A stretch of DNA of 64,000 nucleotides from Paramecium tetraurelia (Eukaryota > Ciliophora > Oligohymenophorea > Peniculida > Parameciidae). This document shows, piece after piece, positions 1-13,461 of the stretch. Positions within the stretch are counted from its first letter, which is position 1. Each line of letters opens with the position of its first letter. A program made the translations under genes and the position numbers. The DNA lies in the NCBI RefSeq assembly GCF_000165425.1, contig NW_001799629.1, positions 64,737-128,736 of the forward strand. The letters are read 5' to 3'. The notes beneath the pieces are model-generated. The model was given only the letters and a program-made list of their open reading frames with translations. It made no database searches and was not told the DNA's origin.

Positions 1-69
1 TCAGAAGGGATATTTCAAAAATAAAACTTAGAGGGAAATTTTGAGAAACTTTTAATATTATTATAAAAA

Positions 70-2074
70 ATGAGACCAAAATATTAGTAAACTTAGAATG
101 ATACTAATTCTTAAGTTAGAATTAATATTAAACATGTTTCACCAATTCAGATCGAAGTATTGAAATAATCAGGAGAGAAAGTAGAGGAAAATGAAAAGAT
201 TGGAGTTTATATATTTGAAAATCAGAATAAATCGATATTAGCATCTTCGCAAGGATTTATTGTGTGGGCATAAAATCAAAAGGTTTTTGAAATACCAGTC
301 ACTGAATAATATTTTACAATTGGAATCATCTATAAAAACAAAGGCGATATACCTAATCAAGTATAAAGTATTTAATTATAAGCAGGAAGAATTAGAAAAT
401 AATACAACTTCTACTTCCTCATTGGCCTAATAAAATTATGTCAAATTGAATTTTGCTTAACTTGCAATTAAGAATTGTCAGGGAAATATTCAAATATTAA
501 AGTGGAAGGTCAATGTTGGAGATTACATTTCGCCCACGATGATTTTAGGGATTTGCTCAGATGAAACCCAAGAAGATGTTATTGACTTGAAATCTAAGAT
601 TAATGGTCGAGTAATTGAATTAGCCAAGACAAAAATAATTTTGCCAAGAAACTATGCATTAATGGTGATTGATAGCTCACAAACTTGCAACCATTTGAAA
701 ATTGAGAATAACTATTGTCTGATTTGTAATGAAAAGGTCATTCGCAATGTGGAATCATTAGATCTCAATTATTCGGATGATATTTCTAAAAAGATTTCAA
801 AAGAAATAGTTCTTGATATTTTGAAGAAAAGGAAACTCATTATGGTACTGGATCTAGATCAAACTATTTTACACGCCATCAAAGTTTCGACTACCTTCAA
901 TAAATATGAGTTTTGTGAAAAGCAGAATAAAATGATATAGGCTGACAGTGAAGCATAATTCAATGGGTTCCAACAATTGGGCTTTAATATTAAGGAACAT
1001 TTATTAGATATGACTTGCGATTAGCAGAGCAAGTTTATCATCAAATTAAGACCCTACTTCGAGTAGTTCTTCTTAACATTGATACCTCTGTTTGATATCT
1101 TCATTTACACCAAGGCAAGTAAGTCATATGCAGATTTCATCTTAAGCTTTATTACTCATAGATTAAATGAATTTATTCCTGAACATAAACCTTTCTTTCC
1201 TCCATAAAGAGTCTTATCACGCGAGGATACTATATGTTCAAACAGTAAATCACTGAACAGACTCTTTTATCCAGGAATTGCTACTAATCTATTAGTAATT
1301 TTGGATGATAATGCTGGAATGTGGAATCAATTCAAAGAGAATCTCATACATACAAAACCTTTCGTATACTTTAATGAACATGGCTCTACAAAGGATGGCT
1401 AAGGAATTGTGACTGATATTGAAAAGGAAGTACAAATATTCAATAAAAATGATTTTTGGCTTTATACGATAACATAGAAATTGAAAGAAATTTCGGATAA
1501 GTTTTGGAGCCAAATCAAATAGGCTCAAGATGATCCAAATTTCATTGTAGAAATAGAATAATAAGTATGCAAGGCAAAAAAAGTAAAAACGGAGATTATT
1601 GAAGATACAAGCCTAAGATTGGAAGAGAGAAATCTTTTGGATATAATAATAAACCGAAAAATCAGTGTTCCAACAATATATTTAGAAATGAGAAGGAGCA
1701 TATTGAGTGGTGTTACATTATTTTTTGCAATATCAGAAGCACATGAAGAAACCATAAAGAGAGGTTTAGAATAAGCAAAGGATAAAGCTGTTATTTTGGG
1801 AGCCAAAGTTTACAGAGAGTTCAAAGAGGATAATTTTGTGGGTCAAGAGAACAGTTACGTCATTACAGTTGGAAGAAGAAAGATTAGAAGTATCATGATT
1901 GCTTAGGAAAAGAATATTCCTATTATACATTATAAATGGATTGAAGATTGCGATAATTATCTATTTCGAGCAGATTACAAACTATATGTTGAGAGGGAAG
2001 ATGGAAATAATAAAAGCTTAACTGAGGAGGACTAAAGAGATTATGTCTTAAAGTGTTAGTTATTGAAAATATGA
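70..2074 (+). CDS. FCP1: FCP1-like RNA polymerase II CTD phosphatase
   Basis: Removes phosphate from Ser residues of the Rpb1 C-terminal domain in the nucleus. Reading TAA/TAG as Gln gives one frame from ATG 70 to TGA 2072-2074 with one 22-nt GT..AG intron at 361-382 (660 aa). An N-terminal biotinyl/lipoyl-like segment (KWKVNVGDYISP, around residue 137) and a Cys pair region (CNH..CLIC) precede the catalytic FCPH domain. Its phosphatase signature DLDQT lies at residues 254-258 and a DDN box near residue 405. A BRCT-like domain fills roughly residues 530-640. Domain order and length match FCP1/CTDP1 rather than the small SCP phosphatases, which lack BRCT. Family assignment is firm; the intron is inferred from frame continuity. 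Confidence 0.9.
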
Positions 2075-2123
2075 GGAGTAAATTATTTTTGAAATTGATT
2101 TTAATTAAAAAATAAATTTATTT

Positions 2124-3113
2124 ATGTATTAATACTATTCATAAAGAAGCTCTATTTAAGAGAATGATCGCAATAGATCTTTTGGGAACATGTTCAATTC
2201 CACTAGATCTGATACTCTTTAGACTGATTAAAGACACTCAGGATGTTTAGAACGAATACAGATCTTAGTCTAAGAATTGGATCGAATGGCAGATGCTTAA
2301 AGAGTGGCCAATTAAGAAATATCACAATTAAAACAAGAACTGGAACAAGCTAAAAAGAGTGATTAGACTCTGGTTGTGAATAATGGTTTTGATTCTGAGA
2401 TTCTCGAAGAATTGAAGCTATAACAATAAAAATTTAATCAATATAAACAAGTTAAGGAATAATAAATTGAAGAATTAGAAAATGAACTACTTAAAGTCCA
2501 TAAGCAATATAAGGAAGAGAAATTAATGAGAATGGACTTGAATTAGAAGTATGAATAGAAACAAATTGAAGTTGAATATTTAAGGAAAGAACTAAACAAA
2601 TATACTTAAGATCAATAGGATTCAAATGATAGTGGCATTCTTAATTAATTACATGAAGATGTAATTGAGTTACAATCCGAGAATAAAGAACTTAGAAACA
2701 ATAACTTAAGTTACCAATAAAAAATTGAAGAACTTTTAGAAAATTAAAGAATCTTGGAATAGAAACTAAAATATTCATCAAAAGAAGTATCATTCTAACC
2801 TTCTCCCGCTAAAAATTAAAATTAATACTCCACAACTGAATAAAGAACAGATCCAATATAAAAATATAATAGAACTAAAACGATGTAGCCTATGTAATTC
2901 ACAAACGATCAAAGTTCTAATTAATAAACCAATTCAAATTCATCATACAATATTCTACAATAAAGATTGTCTTAGGTCCAAATAGGATAGAAAAATAATT
3001 CTGAAAATCTAATCAATTAATAAGATACTATAAGGAAAGATTCATTAAGAAGTAAACCTAAGCCTGTGGAAAATATTAAATACTCAACAAACAAGATTGT
3101 TCAGTAATTTTGA
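2124..3113 (+). CDS. Coiled-coil protein, function unknown
   Basis: A 329-aa frame without introns starts 50 nt after the FCP1 stop and ends at TGA 3111-3113. The N-terminal 40 residues are Ser/Arg/Asn-rich. Residues about 45-225 are a long heptad-like coiled coil rich in Glu, Lys, Gln and Leu (for example QQQIEELENELLKVHKQY). The last 100 residues are a polar Gln/Asn/Ser-rich tail with no recognised motif. Many Gln codons are TAA or TAG. The composition suits a cytoskeletal or scaffold protein, but I recognise no family. The convergent HEAT-repeat gene ends only 26 nt downstream. Confidence 0.75.
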
Positions 3114-3139
3114 ATTGATATTGTTAATAATTTCAGTAA

Positions 3140-3550
3140 TCATAACACATTCCATGTTCCTTTTTAGGCTTTGGCTAATACTTTATGTGCTTATCTTCTA
3201 ATCTCAGAATCTGAGTCCCTATTGAACTTTTCTAGAGCTTCCATAACTTCTATTTACAATCTGTTAGGAGAGCCATCGCAAATAATATGGAGAATTCTAG
3301 ATCTAATTCTTGGGTCAGGATCATCGGCTAGCTGAAAGATTCTGGTCCAAAATTCAGGAACATCCTCTTAAACCTTACAAGGACATAGTTAGGAAGCTGC
3401 TGCTAACCTAATGTCATTGTCTTCATTTGTAGTATAAGCCAGTATTTCGTAAACATCCTCTGTAATTTTGATTCTTGCAAGAGCATCTTTCTTGGTTTGA
3501 TGGTCTGTTTAAGCGTTCTTACTTTTATTAGCTTTGCCCTTTTATTTCAT
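3140..3550 (-). CDS. Small HEAT-repeat protein
   Basis: Intronless 136-aa frame, ATG at 3550-3548 and TGA at 3142-3140. After a Lys/Asn-rich N-terminus come two or three helical repeats of HEAT type (IRLAAASQLCPC, IRSRILHIICDGSP, IRRQAHKVLAKA), with the usual Asp/Arg at repeat turns (DNDIRLAAAS, DPDPRIRSRI). This is much shorter than most HEAT proteins and may be a complete small adaptor. The helices suggest protein binding; no enzyme motif is present. It shares a strand with the SPRY gene, whose stop is 137 nt upstream of this start. Confidence 0.7.
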
Positions 3551-3686
3551 TTATTTAATGAAGAATCTTAATGTAATTGTATATATTCTTGAAAATAATT
3601 CTTTACTAAAATTAAGATCAAACAATAATGATCAGAATATATAAATTACTATTTAATCAATAAATGATATTGTTAATTTGGTTTTA

Positions 3687-4892
3687 TCATTCAAGCAATC
3701 TGACTTCGCATTTAAATAGTCCAACAGCAAAGTGATATTAGCCGTCTGGATTTACTTTGAAAGCAAATTACTATAGATTATTGGATAAAAATTTACATGA
3801 CTACTTCCTACCTTCAAGATTGTAACACTGTGTTCAGGACCATTCCAAGTGAGTATTAATTTATCATTTTAATCAAAATTAAAGCCAACCTTTTTGGTAT
3901 TTATGGATGGATCATTTGAACTAAATACATCTAAATTAATTATTGATTCATTACACCCTCCATGATAAATCAAATACAATCCATGGCCGGACTCATTCCA
4001 GTCATGAAAACTAAATGCTCTTCTTCCTTTTTGTTTTCGTTCGTTTATATCCATAACTCCGATATACAAATTCTATTTTTTCAATATATAGTACTCCTCC
4101 TCTTTCCTTCAAGTCTATTGTTAGACTCTGTATTTGATCCTTCTCAAGTTATTGCTGGATGCAAATCAACCCCATAGCATTTCCTTTCTCATATGCAGCT
4201 TCCTCTCTAATTGTCACAGAACTGGCTTTGAAATTATGACTCCATGCAAAATGCATTCTACTATACCATATTCTATTGGTACTTTTATAAAATTAAGGGA
4301 CTCTACAAATGTTAGATATGCATGTAACTTTATAGAGTAGCATTGCTTAATGTTTTCAACGCTGATTCTGCTTAAGTATTCAATTCTTTTAGGATGATTT
4401 CGTTTTCCCTTTTCCACTTTTCTAACACTTTTTGCGGTCCCAACTTGTTGATTTTTAAGACATGTAAAAGACCTTGAACATTGAGTTATTGTGGAGGATT
4501 GGATTCATTCAATTGACTTAATGCCTGATTAATAGAGGCCTTATCTGCTCCTAAAACATCATAAGCCTCGATGGTTCTATTCGTTTCAAGGAGAATATTT
4601 ACTTTATTAAGTTTTCCTCAAAGATCTTAACTGACTCATGCATCTAGACAGATCGACTTTGGATGGCCTTTACGAGTTCATCCTTGTTAAATTGTTAATT
4701 AATTTATTCCCTGATTTGTTGTGGGAATTAAGCACGGATCAGTTTCTAGAACTCTGAGTAGACTTGATAATCGTGAGCCTTATGAGGGTGAATGTCATTT
4801 TTTGCCTTAAATAGTCTGCTCGATTAATCGCATTTGGGATCAATGCATATATATTGTTTCTCCTGATTCTCCTTGTGTTCATTATTATCCAT
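3687..4892 (-). CDS. SPRY-domain protein with N-terminal B-box-like Cys/His segment
   Basis: Four micro-introns (22, 25, 26 and 26 nt) give a 368-aa protein; exon sum is divisible by three. The N-terminus carries a reduced Cys/His segment (CIDPKC, then HPHKAH) resembling ciliate B-box-like proteins, followed by a helical region. The C-terminal ~170 residues read as a SPRY/B30.2 fold: FAWSHNFKASSVTI, then GGNLYIGVMDINER, then FSFHDWNESGHGLYLIYHGG, then HFAVGLFKCEVRLLE at the very end. The family (TRIM-like or RANBP9-like) usually binds protein partners; no RING finger is visible, so ubiquitin-ligase activity is not claimed. SPRY identity is moderately strong, the zinc segment weak. Confidence 0.75.
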
Positions 4893-5109
4893 TTTATTTA
4901 TAATTATTTCTCTATAAATTATTTAATCAATAATATATTAGCCATTATACAACGAAAGTCAGATTCGTCAGTTAGTATCTTCTTTTTTAATAAGGAAATT
5001 ATAGGTCACAAAAGAGATCTCTAAATTATTTGAATAAAGAATGAAGTTTTTTTATTTATTTTACCTATATATTTTAATTCGAAATTACATATCGTAATCA
5101 ACATAAAAA

Positions 5110-6862
5110 ATGAATAAGATTATGCTATCCTTCAAAAACACTTAAAAATAAAACCAATTTTTCGTTGATCAACTTCCCATGTTAACCTTTTTTTATGAAC
5201 GAGTGTGCGTATTTGGCTCAATTAGCGCAATCATCATTTTCTCCTTGGAGTTCGTTTACCCTATAGGGTTTGGAAGAAGTAAATATTTCATCATTTGTTT
5301 ACCGCTGATCTTTTTGATGACTTTTAAACTAATAAAAAAGCATCCAAAGCTATTTAACTACATCATACCATTTAACAACCTTTTAATTGGTTTAATATAC
5401 AATGTTACAGTCCTATTTGATTTAATTCCAGACCTAAATTTGATGATAGGATAAACAGTTGTTTTGGTGCAGTTCAGTTTACTTTTGGGGTCAAACTTTG
5501 CACTCAATATGGCAATTATAATATTTAACTTTACTACTTTAGTTCTAGTGTAGACAATAGTTTAGAACTCGTTTAATGGAAATTAAGTTATGTTGATATT
5601 AGGTACCAAAAGTAAATAAATTAGCTCTTATTTTAACCTGCTTGTCATACTATTCAAATGAATATCAAAAAAGAGAGTTCTTCTTACTAAAACAAAGAAA
5701 CGAAGTCCAATATGGTAGTCTAATTGAGCAATTTGGTATATAGGTGTTCAAAGTCAAATATGACAGAAAAACAAATTTCCTAAAATTAGAATCTTAAAAT
5801 TAAACCACAATCGGATTCAACTTCTCCTCTCAAGAGGATTTCAGGAAGTTCATCAGATAAATTCTGATCCCCAAATAGCAGAGACCAGCAGTGTTATAAA
5901 CAAAAATTTCATCCTCAAGAGTAAGAAGTGATTGCTTATTTTAGAACTCCCAAATTAGATTAACTCGAAATACATTTCCAAATTTAGACAGCTCTGAAAC
6001 TCTTGAGTAAATACTTCATAAATCATTAACTAAATAAAAATCCGATCATTTTGAATTCTTGCAGGGTTACGACTTCAATGAGAAATGCGATTATAAAATA
6101 AAAATCTTACATACTATCGAAAAAGGAGAAGCCAAAGCTATCGTATTACTTTAATAGAATGAAATTAAAAAAGAATTTATTAAGGTTAAATAACAGCGAG
6201 ATAGCTTTAGGAAGATCATTACTTAATTTCAAAAATTATTTGAAATTCGAATTAAATAAATGAGTTCACTTATAACTTCTAGAGGATTACAGTAAAAATC
6301 TATTTTGTTGTCTGAAGTAAACTTTCGATTACTTCAATTCATTTCAGAATATTTTTCGATTTGTATCAATAATAACGATATTCCATAATTAAAAATTTCT
6401 ACTATTAACATTCAAAGCCTAATACAATAGATAGAGAATCCACTAAGAGATTATTTAAATTATCAATAGATTAAACTTTCTTATCAAACTGAACACAATT
6501 TAATTATTACTAATAATACTTATTTGATTACTCATTTAATTTTAAGTTTATTGTGCTTCCTTATTGAAAAATCTCCATTTTCAATAACTTTAATTATAAA
6601 TCAGAAGCATGAAACTGGGTTTAAATTGGAGAATGTGGATGAAGTTGTGATCAAAATACATGCTCAGTATAGCGGAACTATCAAGAAAGTATTTGAGATA
6701 GAGTGTTTCAATAGAATGATCACAAAGGTAATCAAGATTATTGGTCCCAGTGGTAAATTCATATTAAAGTAAAGTGATAATCAGTTTGGTTAGGAAATCA
6801 CTTTTGAAGGTGTAATCTTTAAGAATTTAAGCTCATTTAAAGCAAGCCTATAAAATCTTTGA
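5110..6862 (+). CDS. Multi-pass membrane protein with degenerate sensor-kinase-like C-terminus
   Basis: ATG 5110 opens a 576-aa frame with one 22-nt intron (5603-5624) and TGA 6860-6862. Residues about 25-190 contain roughly six hydrophobic segments (for example IIIFSLEFVYPIGFG, YFIICLPLIFLMTFK). The long cytoplasmic part resembles the layout of ciliate membrane histidine kinases: a helical linker, then a region like a HATPase domain (YLITHLILSLLCFLIEKSPF) followed by beta-like stretches ending IIGPSGKF. However, I find no phospho-acceptor His box and no intact N or G box, so it is probably a pseudokinase or structural relative. A similar protein lies at 33731-35155. The fold assignment is inference. 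Confidence 0.6.
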
Positions 6863-6996
6863 ATTTCATTGAACCTTAAATAAATATAACTAAGCACTTT
6901 AATTTTTTATATAAGTTTAAATGAAAATTAGACCAATAGTGGTCTCAATTTATATATTTTTATGAATAATTAAATATATTAATTACAGTTGTATAC

Positions 6997-8675
6997 ATGA
7001 TGCAGTTGCCGAAACTCATCCAAGAACACGTATTATTTGAATGCAGAGGTAAAGTATCAATGTTTATGAAGAGTTAAAGTAACAGTAATCAGATAATATC
7101 ATTTTTGACAAGAGCATGAAAAGTATAAAAACTCATAAATATAGAGGTTTCGTATTAAAGGTCGGTCCGACAAATCTCTACACTTACCACAATTCTCAAG
7201 ATTTAAATCTGAGGGGTTCCAATTTGTACATACAAATATACGTGATTGAAAAATTGAAATTCACCCTTGAATTTACTTCTAAAGACGAAGTATTGTTTTC
7301 TATTATATAAACAGACTTATAAGATCATTGTAGGCCCTAATTTTCAATAAGCATACACAAAAAATAAAAATGAGGTGAAAATATCAAGTGCATTCATATT
7401 GACAAAAAAATGGATCAGCTTAGCATTTGATATTGACAGTTTTTTCAAGGTTGGAGAAATGTAGGTAAAGACGCTCAGTATTCACACTCTTTGTAGATTG
7501 AAGAAGATATACGAATCTAATATTATGGGCAAATTAAAGTAATAATAATGTATAACAAAAGTGATGGTTTATGTGTTATTTAGAAGATTTGCGAAAAAAG
7601 AATCTTGGAACTCTTACCAATGAGTGTTAGAGCTTAATCCGAAAACCTAGAAATTAGAAAAAATTAAATATCTAATCAATTACGAAGAATATCCAACATA
7701 TCCAACTCTTAAGAAAGAAATATTTAAAGTCAATAGGAAAGGAAATCTGTATAGCCCAAATAAATTTATATGAATTTTTAAGAGTAAACTAAACTCAGTA
7801 ATCCAAACGGATTAAAAGTTAAGCCAACTTCATTTGCTTAACAATAGAGAAAACCTATTTAATTATAAAATGGCAAAAATCCATCTATAAATAGAATCCA
7901 ATTGTAAGCAAAGCCAATTGTGTTTGAGGATAGAATCAAAGTTACCAATGCAACTCAAGAACAATAATAAGCAGTTTAATAGTCCTCACAATTAATGCAA
8001 TCTCAATCTAATAGATCAAAGAAGTTGCCTTAAATGGGGGCAATTCTCACTAAGTAATATTCGTAAGAATGTCTATTGGAGAAGACAATCCAATTGGCAA
8101 CAGGATTGTAGGTGATCGAAGAAGTTGCTTCCACTAAGCCCCCTATCCATTCCAAATCGAATTCAACTAAACAAAGCACTTAAATGCAATTATAGAAAAA
8201 AGCAGTTTAAAGTTTCCTTAGACACAATCAAGATCTTTAAAATGGGAGTAACTATACTCACGACCCTTTTGATGAATTAAAAACAGAGAATGACTAAAAA
8301 CATAAACAATCCTAAATGAGCTCTGGAGTTAAGGATTTGTATTATGAGTGTGACAATTCTGAATATTAAACAAAATATGGCAAATTTTCCAATACCTTTT
8401 CACGTCCTTTGGGATTATCATCTTATAATCACAGACTAGTGTCTCAACAATCCACTAATTAGAACCAAGGAAGCACCAATGAGTATTTTTACTTGAGTAG
8501 TTAATAAATAGAATAAAATTAAAGTGTAAATTAAACAGCAAATGAAATTGAAGAACAAATAGAAGCTCCAGAGCTAAAAAGTAAGATGACAGACGAAAGC
8601 TTCATTTCTATAAATGGTTTATAAATTAAGTAGGAAGATAGTGAAGAGGAACTTGCAGTCTCAAAGTTCGAATGA
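6997..8675 (+). CDS. CFAP20-domain (DUF667) protein with long polar tail
   Basis: Three introns (23, 25 and 23 nt) give 535 aa ending at TGA 8673-8675. Residues about 10-200 read like a CFAP20/WDR90-N domain: HKYRGFVLKVGPTNLYTY, SNLYIQIYVIEKLKFTLEF, FILTKKWISLAFDIDSFF and HTLCRLKKIYESN. CFAP20 itself is ~190 aa and coats the inner junction of axonemal doublets. Here about 330 residues of Gln/Ser/Asn/Lys-rich low-complexity sequence follow, which recalls CFAP20DC-type proteins rather than CFAP20. The start at the tandem ATG (6997 or 7000) is the first possible one after an upstream TGA in other frames. The domain call is good; the orthology is not settled. Confidence 0.7.
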
Positions 8676-8755
8676 ATAATTTTTGTATTTATTAAGATAT
8701 GCATCTTCCACTAGCAGGTTTGCAAATAGCTGTATCAATTACTATTAAATATGCA

Positions 8756-9895
<1,140 letters not shown>

Positions 9896-9909
9896 AAATA
9901 AATTAATAT

Positions 9910-12900
9910 TCACATCATTCTAGATTCTTAGGGGTGCTCATTCAAATTGGCCAACTCAGACTCTTAAGGAATTACTTAAATTTAGTAACCAGTGTTATTC
10001 TGTGCATTTGGGGATGCTAACTTTTAAGCCTCATCATGCCTATGTCCTAATTTATTCAGAAAGGAGAGTTTTGGGTCTGGAATTAGTCTTAGTATCACTC
10101 TCATAATCAAACTTCCTGAGCCAAAAGCTATGCAAATCAGCCTAACATCTACAATACAATTTACCATTATTGAATCCGTAATCCATAAAATGTGTAACAG
10201 TGGAAGACGATTCCACCAAATGTAACTATAATTATTTACAGAGCCAGAATCCCTATGACTATAATAGGAAATAGGATGTTTGTGAAAATGCCTTGGAAGA
10301 TATTAGGTTCATCTTTTATCCTCCTTGCATTTATAAAGTTGAACAGCTGCATCATCACAAAGGTATTGAATATCACCGTAAATTGTCTTGAAGGGATATA
10401 ACTCTTTTTATAGAATGTTTCGTAGTTCTCTGAACCATCCACAAAATAATCGGTGCTAAAGGACACTAAGTTGCAGTAGTCTTAGTGATTAGGACATAAA
10501 TGAATCTTAATTGTTTCATCATAATATGTATTGGAATACTTGTATTCCAAGTTTCCTTCAAAATCTGCATAGCTATCTTCCGATCCCTTGTATTCAGGAA
10601 TGAAGCTTTGAGCAGAAAACAACAACACCAGCATTATAATCATCTAATAAATGGCTTATCCTATAATGTGTTTGAACATCTTTGATGAAATCATATACTC
10701 GTTTCTATTATGAGGTTTTCTCTACAACAATTCTGGTGTTGGTGTTTCTGTAGCCAAAGCCAAAGAGGCAAAGGTGTCCATAATCAAATTGATCCAAAGC
10801 ATTTGGATTGGTTCCAGAACTTCTTACTTAAGTAATACTGAAGATATCAAAGTCAATGTGACAGCCACAACATTGACTGTCAATTAGAATTGCAAGAACT
10901 TCTTTATCGAATCATAGATGTTCCTTCCCCACATCACTGCCTTGACTATTGAACTAAAATTGTCATCTAATAAGATTATGGAAGCACTCTCTCTAGCAAC
11001 TTCTGTGCCTGCAATACCCATAGCAAATCCTACGTCAGCCTTCTTTAGAGCAGGAGCTAGAAAGACTTTAATTCAATATATTACCATCATTAGTACCATC
11101 CCCTGTCACTGCTACAACATGTCCTCTTTCTAGAAGTCCTGTCACAAGTGCGTATTTATCTTCAGGTCTACTTCTCGCTAAAACATCTAAAAGAGGATAG
11201 ATTTTATCAAATTCTTCACCATTTTTAATCGTATCTACTCTTACTGGTTTGCCTAATTGTTTGGCAGTAGATTAATCTCTTGGACAATCACAAGTAGCTG
11301 TCTTGCACCATTTGCAAACTACACCTCCAATTCTATTAACAAAGTCAGGACCTTCTAATACTAAGGATCGTTCCTCATCAATTAAAATTCCACATTCTTT
11401 GGCTATAGCTCTGGCAGTGATCTTATTATCGCCAGTTACCATTCTAACTTTGATACCTGCAGTTTTACAATTAGCAACAGCTCCAGGGACTTCAGGTCTT
11501 AAAATATCCTTGATTCCTACGATAGCAATTAAAGTCAAATTCTCAGTTTCAACATCATAAACCCCTTTATCATTTTTACTAGTCAGATCTTCAGATCCAT
11601 TTAATTCTCTATATGCTAATCCTATAGTTCTAAGTGACTATGATGCCATAGTTTCTATAGCTTTTTCTATACTTTATCTGACATTAGAATCGATTGAAAT
11701 GATTCCTCTACTTTTGGAATGTAACTTATTGCAACCCTCTAAAATGATTTCACTAGCACCCTTTATAACTAACCTTTTTCCAATGATCATAGCCATTCTT
11801 TTTCTTTTGCTTGAAAAAGGTATTTTAACATTGGCAACATGATGTTCTCTTTCCTTTTCATAGATGATCCCACATTTCTCAGCAAATAGAATCATGGCTA
11901 CTTCAGTTTTACTTCCTTTTTCCTCTGGTCTAATCATGGCTGTTCCATTAACAATTGATGATTGCACATACAACTCATGCATCTAAGCAGGAAAAAAAGT
12001 ATTCAAATCCAATTACTCATTATACACTTCAATGTCCATAAGAGTGTCATTCCAAATTGATACCATAAACATTTTATTTTAAGTCAATGTGCCTGTTTTA
12101 TCTGAACATACCATATCTGCTCCACCCATAGTTTCACATGCTGCCATTTTTCTAACTAAAATTATTGTCCTTCAGCATTCTTTTTGTAGAATAAGCCAAG
12201 GAAAGAGTAACTGCAAGGGGTAATCCTTCTGGAATTGCAACTACAATGACTGTGATTGAGATGATAATGAAATTAAGCATTTCCTTTACATGATCTTTTT
12301 CAAATGAATTTTCTTTAATTCTTTCCACTGCAAATCTCAATAATAAAATTAACAATATCAAAGCAGCACTTGCAAGACCGAACTTACCTACATCTTAAGC
12401 AATGGCTTCTAATTTTTCTTATAATGGAGTGGTTTGCACTTCCTCAGTAGCAAGCAAGGAGGAGATTTTTCCAACGCAACTAGAATCTCCTACAACTGCT
12501 ACGATCATCTTACCCTCTCCTGAAAGCACCTTTGTGCCACTGAGCATAACTGGAGAGGGAATATCATGTCGACCACAAGAGTTTTGTTGATTTTTCAATT
12601 TATCTCTCTGCTTTTTGCAATTCTCATAGGTATCTTTTTTTATTGGATCTGTCTCTCCTGTCATTGCACTTTCCTATGTAACATTTATTATTTGATTACG
12701 TCACTTGTTAATTCGGCTGCCTCAACAACAAAGCAATCTGCTGGTATTTCCATCCCTTCAAAGATTTAAATGATATCACCCACCATTACTAAACTCTAAT
12801 GCAAATCTATTTTTTATCCATCTCTCCAAACTGTTACCGTTTTCCTACTGTCAGCCATCTAATTTAAACTTTGAAATTATCTCTCCTTTTAATAGTCCTA

Positions 12901-13423
12901 CACATAAATGCTTATATCCTACATTGACTGCAGTTACATTGCAACACACAAATACGGCTACGAAAATTGCAAATCCTTCTATCCAAGCCAAGGAACGATG
13001 GCCGTCATCTGCTGTAGACACTCCAATTACTATTGAGACGATAGAGGCCACCCAGCAACACTCTCATTATGAAATCCTATTTAGATTCTATACTAATAAT
13101 TGAACCTCTAAAGCTTATAAAAGCAATTTTATGTAAGTTTTTGGGGGGACTACAGGTTTCCTATTATTCCCAAAAAGAATTTCCCTCTCCTGAAAATCGT
13201 CCCCCTTCAAACCCTTCTAAAAGCTGGTGCACAAAGTCATTTCCAAATTTTGTAAACCATTAATATTTTCTAATTCATCAATCTCCTCCGCAAATAGCCG
13301 TTCCTGAGCAGCGCTAACTATTTTAATCAGGGATTATTTTGAAATCCTAAAATTGCCGCCCTGATGAAATAATTCTTATGAAATAGATAAGTTTTATTCA
13401 TCTGATAGTACTACTTGCAACAT
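9910..13423 (-). pseudogene. PMCA: Plasma-membrane-type Ca2+-ATPase (P2B) with canonical motifs and two +1 frame breaks
   Basis: Ca2+-exporting P-type ATPase. Five introns (29, 25, 26, 28 and 23 nt) account for most frame changes. All signature motifs are intact: TGETDP, VAIPEGLPLAVTLS, SDKTGTLTQN, KGASE, MVTGDN and GDGTNDAP, plus ten-helix topology and a short C-tail. Two places are not explained by introns: one extra base in the TM1 region (about 13048-13053, LLVASIVSI) and one extra T after the PEGLP helix (about 12158-12161, DNNLVRKM). With both removed the coding length is 3381 nt, exactly 1127 codons. Either this copy is a recent pseudogene or the sequence carries two indel errors; strong codon-level conservation between the breaks favours error or very recent loss. 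Confidence 0.85.
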
Positions 13424-13461
13424 CAATATAATTAATATATCGTTAAATTTGAAATTCTTAT

